Position numbers and translations under genes: made by a program | Assembly (NCBI GenBank): GCA_964642855.1 | Contig: CAZXSK010000004.1 | Location: 32,371 to 96,370, forward strand | Reading direction: 5' to 3' | DNA: 64,000 nucleotides | Source of the DNA: CAZXSK01 sp964642855 | GTDB lineage: Bacteria > Planctomycetota > Phycisphaerae > SM23-33 | The notes under the pieces: generated by a model | Database searches by the model: none | What the model was told of the DNA's origin: nothing | Seen by the model: the letters and a program-made list of their open reading frames with translations, nothing else | In this document: in pieces, positions 25,174-32,260 of the stretch | How positions within the stretch are numbered: the first letter of the stretch is position 1 | Layout of the letters: the number at the start of each line of letters is the position of its first letter

Positions 25174-26483
25174 TGACAAATGAACCTCAGCCGGGCGTCC
25201 GCACTACCGCCCAAGGAACACCGATGCTCAGCCCGATACCGGACATTCTCGAGGACCTTCGCCAAGGGAAGATGATCGTCCTGGTCGACGACGAAGCTCG
25301 TGAGAACGAGGGAGACCTTGTCTGCGCAGGGCAGTTCGCCACGCCAGAGATCGTGAACTTCATGGCCCGATTCGGCCGGGGGCTGATCTGCGTGCCGATC
25401 ACACAGCAGCGTTCTGCGGAGTTGAATCTCCCGCCCCAGACACACGGCAACGACGCCCTCCACGGCACGGCGTTTACCGTTTCGGTCGACGCAGCAACGG
25501 GAGTCACCACGGGCATCTCCGCTGCCGACCGCGCACGCGCCATCGAAATCCTCTATCGCGACGACGCGTCACCGGCTGATCTCGTCAGGCCGGGGCACGT
25601 CTTCCCGATCTGCGCACGCGAGGGCGGAGTCCTCGTCCGGGCTGGACAGACCGAAGGAGCCGTCGACCTCGCCCGCATGGCCGGACTGACACCGGTTGGC
25701 GTGATCTGCGAAATCATGAAAGACGACGGCACAATGGCCCGCCGCGACGATCTGGAGGTCTTCTGCAGGGAGCACCAACTGAAGATGTGCTCCGTAGCCG
25801 ACATCATCCGGTATCGTCTGCAGTCAGAAAAACTCATCCGCCGCGAAGTCGAGATCCCCATCCAATTGGAAGCGGGGGAATTCCGCCTCATCGCCTATAC
25901 CTCCCTGGTGGATCCCGAGCCGCACCTTGCGCTCTGCCTCGGCGGCGTGGGGGAACTCGACGACCGCGGTAAGCCGATCCCACACCCGGACCCCGTCCTC
26001 GTACGGGTCCACAGCGAGTGCCTCACTGGAGACGTCCTGGGCTCGCTGCGATGCGACTGCGGGCCGCAGCTTCGCACCGCGCTGAACCGCATCGCACAGG
26101 TGGGCAAGGGCGCCCTGATCTATGTCCGTCAGGAGGGCCGGGGAATCGGCCTGGTCAACAAGCTCAAAGCCTACAAGCTGCAGATCGAGCAAGGCATGGA
26201 TACCGTCGAAGCCAACCTCCATCTCGGGTTCGAAGCCGACCGCAGAGATTACGGCATCGGCAACCAGATCCTCCGCGACCTCGGCCTGTCGAGCCTGCGC
26301 ATCATGACCAACAACCCCCGCAAGATCTACGGGCTGGAAGGCTATGGCCTGAAGATTACCGAACGCGTTCCGCTGGAGATTCCCGCCCACGAACACAATT
26401 GCGCCTACCTCCAAACCAAACACGAGAAACTAGGCCACATGCTCGAGCAGTTCGGCAAAGGCAAAGGACGGCTGGAACCATGA
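25173..26483 (+). CDS. ribBA: Bifunctional 3,4-dihydroxy-2-butanone-4-phosphate synthase / GTP cyclohydrolase II
   Basis: Makes both riboflavin precursors. The 436-residue protein has a RibB half (about 18-220; VLVDDEARENEGDLV, THGNDALHGTAF, HVFPICAREGGVLVRAGQTE) and a RibA half (about 225-430). The RibA zinc ligands are VHSECLTGDVLGSLRCDCG, followed by QEGRGIGLVNKL and LRIMTNNPRK. It overlaps pgsA by one base and the downstream lipoprotein by ATGA. Both halves keep their catalytic motifs, so both activities are expected. RibH is encoded at 16683-17153. Confidence 0.96.
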   Translation: MTNEPQPGVRTTAQGTPMLSPIPDILEDLRQGKMIVLVDDEARENEGDLVCAGQFATPEIVNFMARFGRGLICVPITQQRSAELNLPPQTHGNDALHGTAFTVSVDAATGVTTGISAADRARAIEILYRDDASPADLVRPGHVFPICAREGGVLVRAGQTEGAVDLARMAGLTPVGVICEIMKDDGTMARRDDLEVFCREHQLKMCSVADIIRYRLQSEKLIRREVEIPIQLEAGEFRLIAYTSLVDPEPHLALCLGGVGELDDRGKPIPHPDPVLVRVHSECLTGDVLGSLRCDCGPQLRTALNRIAQVGKGALIYVRQEGRGIGLVNKLKAYKLQIEQGMDTVEANLHLGFEADRRDYGIGNQILRDLGLSSLRIMTNNPRKIYGLEGYGLKITERVPLEIPAHEHNCAYLQTKHEKLGHMLEQFGKGKGRLEP

Positions 26484-26959
26484 GTTCACCCCGTCTGATA
26501 TCCATCCTGGCAATCGGGACTGCGATGCTCGCCCTGACAGGCTGCGGTTTCGGCAATCCCGAGGGGCCCCGCGTGGTGGGCAGTCTGATGTTCAGCAATG
26601 ACGAGGTCCAACTCGGAGTCGCCCCGTTCGCACACCAGCCTCAAACGGAGCCTGAGATCCGCTCAGCTGAAGTGCGTGTGTCGGGCCGACGGATTCCCAT
26701 CGAAGTTGACGTGGATCCCTGGGCTGAGGAACTCGCAATGGGTCGCTCGCTGTCGTTCTCCGCGCCCCATGCCGGGAGCTTCGACCTGGTACTGCATGTG
26801 ATCCATAACGGCAGTCGGTTCCGAATCGTCGTGCCCTTCGAACTGAAGGAAGACAGCGATCTCTGGAAGTGGCAGCGATCCCAGGAGCGGGTGATCTTGC
26901 TCGGCCCGGCCGAACCCTTCCCGCAACGGTCGCGAGAGGAAGCTGCCGAAGCCCCATAG
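26480..26959 (+). CDS. Small lipoprotein, function unknown
   Basis: A 159-residue protein with a lipoprotein signal peptide: hydrophobic stretch 5-20 and lipobox LALTGC, Cys22. The mature part looks beta-rich with a Trp-containing end. No family was recognised. The ATG overlaps the ribBA stop (ATGA), so translation is coupled. Confidence 0.72.
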   Translation: MSSPRLISILAIGTAMLALTGCGFGNPEGPRVVGSLMFSNDEVQLGVAPFAHQPQTEPEIRSAEVRVSGRRIPIEVDVDPWAEELAMGRSLSFSAPHAGSFDLVLHVIHNGSRFRIVVPFELKEDSDLWKWQRSQERVILLGPAEPFPQRSREEAAEAP

Positions 26960-27013
26960 CGAAGCCGGACGAAAGACCGGCCACGCATTGCACACAACAC
27001 AGGGAGGCCCTAC

Positions 27014-27997
27014 GTGCCCGAAGTCGTCTGTCTTGGCGAGCTCCTGATCGATTTCTGTGCCGCCGACGAAGACGCTCCCCTATCCGAGGCTCGGACATTC
27101 CTCAAGGCTCCGGGTGGGGCACCGGCCAACGTCGCCGTGGGCCTGGCGAGATTAGGCCTGTCGGCCGGCCTGATTGCAGCCGTAGGAAACGACCCCTTCG
27201 GAGACTACCTCCGGAATCTCGTTGCGGAGGAGGGCGTGGATGTCTCGCACCTCGTGCAGGTCGAAGAGGCCCGGACATCGCTGGCCTTTATCGCCTCGCG
27301 CAGCGACGGAAAGAAGGATATCTCCTTCTACCGCCACCCGGGAGCAGACATGATGCTCGCCCCCGAGCACATCGATACCGCCTACCTTCACGCTGCCGAA
27401 GCGTTCCACTACGGTTCGATCAGCCTCATCGACCCGTCCCCCGCCGAGGCAACTTTCGAGGCTCACCTGGCCGCACAGGAATCGGGTTGTCTCATCAGCT
27501 ACGACCCCAACTGGCGGCCCACGCTCTGGCCGGACCACGAACTTGCCCGGGAGCGGCTGCTGGCGGGCTTCGGCGGAACCCACGTGGCCAAAGTGAGCGA
27601 AGAGGAATGGGAGTTCATCACGGGCCATGAGAATTTCAATGCCGGCGCCCATGTCCTGCTGGACCGCGGGCCGGAACTGGTCGTCCGAAGCGAAGGCGAG
27701 TCCGGAGCAAGCTTCGCAACCGCGAAGGTATTCGGCCACGTCAGGCCTTTCCGTGTGGAGTGCATCGAGTCTACCGGGGCTGGCGACGGCTTCGTTGCTT
27801 GCCTGATCGCGGAACTGCTTGGCCACTGGAGGCAAGGCACGCGCCCGGGGGAGCTCGATCAGCAGGAACTGATGCGCATCTGTCGTCGGGCCAACGCAGC
27901 CGGAGCACTGGCATGTACACGGGTCGGGGCAATCCCATCTCTTCCGACCGTTTCGCAGGTAGATGAGTTTCTCCAAGCTGGCAACTCGACCGTTTGA
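27014..27997 (+). CDS. PfkB-family carbohydrate kinase (fructokinase-like)
   Basis: A 327-residue ribokinase-type sugar kinase. The N-terminus CLGELLIDF and KAPGGAPANVAVGLARLGL match the fructokinase subgroup. The C-terminal signature ESTGAGDGFVACLI includes the catalytic Asp. A GGGAGG ribosome binding site lies just before the GTG at 27014. It is in line with the ribBA-lipoprotein genes. Fructose is the likeliest substrate but this is unproven. Confidence 0.88.
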   Translation: MPEVVCLGELLIDFCAADEDAPLSEARTFLKAPGGAPANVAVGLARLGLSAGLIAAVGNDPFGDYLRNLVAEEGVDVSHLVQVEEARTSLAFIASRSDGKKDISFYRHPGADMMLAPEHIDTAYLHAAEAFHYGSISLIDPSPAEATFEAHLAAQESGCLISYDPNWRPTLWPDHELARERLLAGFGGTHVAKVSEEEWEFITGHENFNAGAHVLLDRGPELVVRSEGESGASFATAKVFGHVRPFRVECIESTGAGDGFVACLIAELLGHWRQGTRPGELDQQELMRICRRANAAGALACTRVGAIPSLPTVSQVDEFLQAGNSTV

Positions 27998-28037
27998 GCC
28001 CTTGCTTTGCCCGGCTGCGATCCGTAGAAGGGACAGC

Positions 28038-28778
28038 ATGAATCGAGTTACCGCCAAGGTCGCCCTTGCCCGCCACACCGAGGCCCCGCAGGAGCTGATC
28101 GCCTCTGCAGCCAAACTCTGCTACGCGAGCGATGCGGATGGCATCCTGCAGCAGGATGCCTCCAACGCGCGGAAATTCGTGGCGATGATCAAGAAGCTGG
28201 GCCATTACAGCCCGCTCGAGCATGCGTCGTTCTCGTTCCTTGTGGAGGGTGTTTCGCGAGCGATGACCCATCAGTTGGTAAGGCATCGCCTGGCGAGCTA
28301 CTCCCAGCGATCCCAGCGGTACGTCGCCCACGCGGATTTCGACTTTGTCATGCCCCCCCAACTGGAGGGAAAAACCGTGGAGGCAGACGGCCGAACCATC
28401 CCGGCCGAGCAATACTTCAACGAAACGATGGAGCAGATCGCCGAGCGGTATGGCAAGCTCTGCGAGGCGATGGGCGGCAAGGGCGAATCCACCAATCAGG
28501 ACGCGAGATACATCCTGCCCAATGCCTGCGAAACGAAGATCTTCGTGACGATGAACGCACGCGAGTTGCTTCATTTCTTCTCGGAGCGTCTCTGTCTCCG
28601 CGCCCAATGGGAGATCCGCGGCGTGGCCGAGCAAATGCTACAGCTTGTGCGCGAAGTCTGTCCGGCTGTGTTCGAGGGGGCAGGACCCAAGTGCGTCATG
28701 TGCGGCCACTGTCCCGAAGGCAAGATGACCTGCGGAAAGTACGCCGAGATCAAGGCGAAGTACGCTCCCGAGGCCTGA
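28038..28778 (+). CDS. thyX: Flavin-dependent thymidylate synthase
   Basis: Converts dUMP to dTMP with FAD/NADPH and methylene-THF. The 246-residue protein contains the ThyX motif RHRLASYSQRSQRY (R-H-R-x7-S), GHYSPLEHASFSF before it, and LRAQWEIRGVAEQM near the end. The C-terminal part carries a Cys cluster, CVMCGHCPEGKMTCG, which could bind a metal and is seen in some ThyX proteins. A GAAGGGA ribosome binding site precedes the ATG. Its 3' end overlaps the convergent methyltransferase by 29 bases. Confidence 0.95.
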   Translation: MNRVTAKVALARHTEAPQELIASAAKLCYASDADGILQQDASNARKFVAMIKKLGHYSPLEHASFSFLVEGVSRAMTHQLVRHRLASYSQRSQRYVAHADFDFVMPPQLEGKTVEADGRTIPAEQYFNETMEQIAERYGKLCEAMGGKGESTNQDARYILPNACETKIFVTMNARELLHFFSERLCLRAQWEIRGVAEQMLQLVREVCPAVFEGAGPKCVMCGHCPEGKMTCGKYAEIKAKYAPEA

Positions 28779-29550
28779 CAACGTAGATAACTCTTGGGCA
28801 GTCGGCCCGGGCTGGCTGGAAATCCCGTCCGTCCAGTTGCTCCGAGGCTTCCCAGCCTTGCCGGACCAGAAGCCGGTCGATCTCGCACTGCTCCCACGCC
28901 CGCTGGAAGTGCGTTTCGGCAAAGCTCTGCCGCTTGCCGCCTTCATCCAGATGTCCCCGAACATCCCACCGGCAGATCCGTGTCTGCTCGTCAAATGACG
29001 TGCTCACATCCACTCGCCACCGTCCGCCGTCATCCTCGAAGGTCTGACTGCGAACGTACTTCTGCCGGTAACCGGGCAACGTGTTGATATCGAAGAAGAA
29101 CTGCCCTTGAGGCTTGGCTTTCTCTCGAACCCTGCGGAGAACGACTTCGAGATCTTCCGGAGTCAGGATGTAGTTCAGGCTGTCGAAGATGCAGGTCACC
29201 ACGTCGAACCTGTCCTCCAACTGAAGCTGCCGGACATCTTGAACATGGAATTCCGCATTGGGTGCGTTCGTTCGAGCATGCTCGATCATGTCCGATGATC
29301 GATCGACTCCGGTGACGCGGAATCCCGCCCGGCAGGCCAGTTCGGCCAGAAGCCCGGTGCCGCAACACAGGTCCAGCCAGGTTTGCCGACCGGCAACGTC
29401 TGGCACAATCCGCTCCCTGAGCACCGGCCAGACACGATGGGTCCACGCTCCCCACCTTTCGTTGTAGATCCGGGCAAATACCGGCCCATACGGCACACCT
29501 TCAGCCAGGCTGCTATCGCCGTCGCGGGTCACTGACCTGATCTCCCACAC
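28750..29550 (-). CDS. Class I SAM-dependent methyltransferase
   Basis: A 266-residue protein from a GTG at 29550 (a GTG at 29532 is also possible). Motif I is WLDLCCGTGLLAE, the ribose-binding acid follows in VTGVDRSSDMI, and FDVVTCIFDSLNYI is motif IV. The fold resembles that of small-molecule methyltransferases (Methyltransf_25). Its start overlaps the end of the CYTH gene by 38 bases and its end overlaps thyX. Substrate unknown. Confidence 0.85.
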   Translation of the reverse strand: MWEIRSVTRDGDSSLAEGVPYGPVFARIYNERWGAWTHRVWPVLRERIVPDVAGRQTWLDLCCGTGLLAELACRAGFRVTGVDRSSDMIEHARTNAPNAEFHVQDVRQLQLEDRFDVVTCIFDSLNYILTPEDLEVVLRRVREKAKPQGQFFFDINTLPGYRQKYVRSQTFEDDGGRWRVDVSTSFDEQTRICRWDVRGHLDEGGKRQSFAETHFQRAWEQCEIDRLLVRQGWEASEQLDGRDFQPARADCPRVIYVVRPRERTSP

Positions 29551-29815
29551 TCAGCATCATGCCGCTGTATGAATCGACGGGGTAATAGACAAGAGCATCA
29601 GACCATCTGGCAGCAACTGCATCGGGTCTGTGATAGTGGATCAGCGCGGTCTCGATCTCCCCCTGACGAAGCTTCAGCCGACCTTGGTCGACACGGAAGT
29701 AGGTGTCGATCTGACGATCCGTGCCGTGGTAATCCGCTCCGACCGCTCTGAGGGCCTTACCTGTCGCCCGGGGATCGCGACATCTGGCCTTGATCTCGGC
29801 GTTCGTGTGACCCAT
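29513..29815 (-). CDS. N-terminal half of a CYTH (CyaB-like) domain, possibly truncated
   Basis: A 100-residue protein whose residues 5-80 match the start of class IV adenylate cyclase-like CYTH proteins: NAEIKARCRDP, GTDRQIDTYFRVDQGRLKLR, and a Tyr/Asp pair near ALVYYP. Full CYTH proteins have about 170-200 residues. The second half, with the remaining tunnel acids and ...LDEVEGLG, is missing, and the frame ends within the methyltransferase gene. It may be a decaying gene or a half-barrel that assembles in trans. Confident as a CYTH fragment, uncertain as a functional gene. Confidence 0.65.
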   Translation of the reverse strand: MGHTNAEIKARCRDPRATGKALRAVGADYHGTDRQIDTYFRVDQGRLKLRQGEIETALIHYHRPDAVAARWSDALVYYPVDSYSGMMLSVGDQVSDPRRR

Positions 29816-29828
29816 CCGCAGTCGGGGG

Positions 29829-30428
29829 TTACGATTCGTCCTGGTCTTCAGCCTGCGACGTCCGCCCGAGGCGGCTGAGGATGTCCTGCCTCAACTGCTC
29901 CGCCAGCGCCTCATCTTCCCCGAGCGGAACGATAGTCTGGATCTCCCCGTCTTCGGAGCGCCAGTCCGTACGCATCCGGTTGCCGTAGGAGAACAGGTCG
30001 AATGCCTCGGAGGTGGAAGTAACCTGAATCACCGGACGGCTGGACCGAACGGCCTTGGCAACCACCCGGACGTCAAACTCGTCCTTCTCCTGATCGCTTG
30101 GGACGATCCGGACCTCGGCCGATCGATAGATGGTCTGCAGTGTGCTTTCCTTACGGGCGAAATCGCTGGCAGCGTCTTTCCGCCAGAACTCGAACCAATG
30201 CTTGCCCGTGATGGGCCTGGTGCGGATCACACCGGTCCGCCGGTCCTGGTAAGCAATCTCAAAACCGTAGCGGTCCAACGTGTCGGTCGCGGCGTTCCAC
30301 ACCTCTGCGAAGGCTTTCTGGCCGGACGTCTGCTCGGGTGCTGGCCCGATGGGTTCGGTATGGCTTCCGCACCCAGATCCCGCCAGGCATGCTACTCCCA
30401 AGATCATTAATGGCAATCCTTTGCGCAT
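29829..30428 (-). CDS. Lipoprotein, function unknown
   Basis: A 199-residue protein with a lipoprotein signal peptide (MRKGLPLMILGVACLAGSGC, Cys20). The mature protein is alpha/beta with a basic core and an acidic C-terminus (QAEDQDES). The phrase YGFEIAYQDRRTGVIRT resembles small planctomycete envelope lipoproteins of unknown role. It starts at the ATG at 30428; the longer reading to 30674 is not supported. It is upstream of the CYTH fragment by 13 bases. Confidence 0.72.
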   Translation of the reverse strand: MRKGLPLMILGVACLAGSGCGSHTEPIGPAPEQTSGQKAFAEVWNAATDTLDRYGFEIAYQDRRTGVIRTRPITGKHWFEFWRKDAASDFARKESTLQTIYRSAEVRIVPSDQEKDEFDVRVVAKAVRSSRPVIQVTSTSEAFDLFSYGNRMRTDWRSEDGEIQTIVPLGEDEALAEQLRQDILSRLGRTSQAEDQDES

Positions 30429-30568
30429 CTGATAAACCCTCGAAAAACCGCTGCTTTCCTGTCGTCGGGCTTGCCCAGCTACCCGTCGAATCGTAGGTTT
30501 CTGGTGATCACAAGCTACCTCGGCAACCGCGAGCTGGCCTGCACACCGGCCCAGCACCAATGCCCCCG

Positions 30569-30605
30569 GCCCCGGAACTCTGCCCGGTCTTCCGGGGCTC
30601 TTTTT
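30569..30605 (+). terminator. Rho-independent terminator with no obvious upstream gene
   Basis: GCCCCGGAA (30569-30577) pairs perfectly with TTCCGGGGC (30590-30598), followed by TCTTTTT. It reads plus-strand, but the neighbouring upstream gene lies on the minus strand, so it may end an unannotated small RNA. Confidence 0.75.
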
Positions 30606-30683
30606 GCGCCCCGCTCCTCGGGCTATCCTATCTTGTTCCCGCCCGAACGGGAAAGCAAACGGAAAACGCCCCACCTGCCGGCA

Positions 30684-30713
30684 TGGACGTCCCCCTGCTC
30701 TGCCCGGTAGAAT
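30684..30713 (+). promoter_or_regulatory. Candidate rsmD promoter
   Basis: TGGACG (30684-30689), an 18-base spacer and TAGAAT (30708-30713), about 60 bases before the rsmD ATG. It lies after the orphan terminator, consistent with a fresh transcription start. Confidence 0.4.
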
Positions 30714-30772
30714 ACCTTCCCGGAAGGAAACCCGGCTGCGCGAGACTGGTTGAATTCAGGGAGGTTACCGCC

Positions 30773-31357
30773 ATGAGAATCGAAGCCGGCCTGTACAAAG
30801 GGCGCAAGATCCTGCCTCCCCCGGGGGGTAGCGGCACACGCCCCATGACCGGGTTCGTCAAGAAGTCGCTCTTCGGGACACTTCTCGACTGGGTCGAGGG
30901 CGCCCTCGTGCTGGACCTCTACAGCGGCACGGGCACGATGGGCCTCGAGGCTCTCTCAAGGGGGGCGCGCAAGGTCTGTTTCGCCGAACACAATCGATCC
31001 GTCATCGAGCGACTTCGGAGGAATCTCCGAGACATCGGTAGAGGCGACGACTGCGTCATCTGGGCGGGCAACATCGAAGCCAGTCTGGCCGGCTGGCTGA
31101 CCGGCCTGGGGGAGAAGGTGGACCTTGCCTTTGTCGACCCCCCCTTCAGCCGGGCACGCAAGTGGGACTGGGACTCCGTCGGCCAGAGGGTCTTCCAACC
31201 GCTCTCCGAGCATCTGCTGCCGGATGGCCGGACCGTGCTCCGCCTGCCCAAGAAGACCGGAGCGCCCGATCACCTTGGCGGGCTGGACGTGGTCAAAGTC
31301 AAGGAGTATGGGGGAATGGACGTTCGAATCTACACCCACCCGGTGCAAGAGGAATAG
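30773..31357 (+). CDS. rsmD: 16S rRNA (guanine(966)-N2)-methyltransferase
   Basis: A 194-residue SAM methyltransferase. It opens with MRIEAGLYKGRKIL and then GTRPMTGFVKKSLF. Motif I is DLYSGTGTMGLEALSRGA and the catalytic motif FVDPPF is typical of N2-guanine RsmD enzymes. A GGGAGG ribosome binding site lies eight bases before the ATG. Its stop codon directly abuts the start of the DUF58 gene, implying co-translation. Confidence 0.9.
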   Translation: MRIEAGLYKGRKILPPPGGSGTRPMTGFVKKSLFGTLLDWVEGALVLDLYSGTGTMGLEALSRGARKVCFAEHNRSVIERLRRNLRDIGRGDDCVIWAGNIEASLAGWLTGLGEKVDLAFVDPPFSRARKWDWDSVGQRVFQPLSEHLLPDGRTVLRLPKKTGAPDHLGGLDVVKVKEYGGMDVRIYTHPVQEE

Positions 31358-32260
31358 ATGGCTGCGTCTTCGTACCTGTATTTCGAGCCGGAGAAGATCG
31401 CCCGGCTGAAGAACCTGAACCTGATGGCCCGCCAGGCCGTCGAGGGATTCATCTCCGGCCTGCACCGGAGTCCGCATCGCGGTTTCTCCGTCGAGTTCTC
31501 CGAACACCGGGAATACTCGCCGGGCGACGATCTGCGACACCTCGATTGGGTCGCCTGGGCCCGATCCGACCGGTACTACATCAAGCAGTACGAACAGGAA
31601 ACCAATCTCCGTTCGTATATCCTCCTCGACGCGTCGAACTCGATGGACTATCGCCATGGAGCACCGGTGAGCAAGTTCGTCTATGGGTGCTTTCTCTCGG
31701 CGTGCCTGAGCTATCTCATGTGTCGCCAGCAGGACGTCGTGGGCATGATCGCTTTCGACCAGCGCGAACGGTTTCATCTGCCGCCCGGCTCGACCCCCGC
31801 CCACCTCGACCGGCTGTTCAAACATCTCGAAGCCCTCTCGCCCGGCAGAAAGACCGCCATGGGCGCAACCTTTCACCGCCTGGCCGATACCATCGCCAAA
31901 CGTGGCTTGGTGATTGTGATCTCGGACCTCTATGACGATCCGGCCGAGATCATGCGAGCCTTGCAGCACTTCGCCTACCGCAAGCACCAGATCATCGTCT
32001 TCCACCTTCTCGACCCGGCGGAAATGGACCTTCCCTTCCGGAAGATTACTTCCCTCGTGGACATGGAAACGGGCGACAAGGTTCAGATCGACCCTCGGCT
32101 GCTGCGCGACGCATACCGCAGCGAAGTCGCTGCATTCGTTGAGCACTACCGCAAGGAGTGCAGCGACCGCAACATCGAATACGTGCTGACGCCCACCGAT
32201 ACTCCCTACGATCGAATGCTGCTGAACTACCTGGCCCGGCGGAAAGCGATGGTGCGATGA
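31358..32260 (+). CDS. DUF58-domain protein
   Basis: A 300-residue protein of the DUF58/vWA-like family. It shows REYSPGDDLRHLDW and the following WARSDRYYIKQYEQETN, then the MIDAS-like ILLDASNSMDY. In other bacteria DUF58 proteins work with a MoxR ATPase and BatA/BatB-type vWA proteins in chaperone-like or envelope-maturation systems. The ATG at 31358 follows the rsmD stop with no gap, and its TGA overlaps the BatA-like start (ATGA). The MoxR gene of the window is about 15 kb away. Confidence 0.88.
   Translation: MAASSYLYFEPEKIARLKNLNLMARQAVEGFISGLHRSPHRGFSVEFSEHREYSPGDDLRHLDWVAWARSDRYYIKQYEQETNLRSYILLDASNSMDYRHGAPVSKFVYGCFLSACLSYLMCRQQDVVGMIAFDQRERFHLPPGSTPAHLDRLFKHLEALSPGRKTAMGATFHRLADTIAKRGLVIVISDLYDDPAEIMRALQHFAYRKHQIIVFHLLDPAEMDLPFRKITSLVDMETGDKVQIDPRLLRDAYRSEVAAFVEHYRKECSDRNIEYVLTPTDTPYDRMLLNYLARRKAMVR

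Larger units (their letters stand above)
30429..30772. other. Intergenic region with an orphan terminator
   Basis: This 344-base divergent region holds a strong plus-strand terminator (30569-30605) and the rsmD promoter. No tRNA, SRP RNA or tmRNA signature was found in the roughly 140 bases before the terminator. A short RNA could be encoded there. Confidence 0.4.

Noticed and set aside
16683..26483. FMN riboswitch before ribH or ribBA
   Set aside because: No conserved FMN element sequence was seen upstream of either gene; ribBA is internal to an operon.
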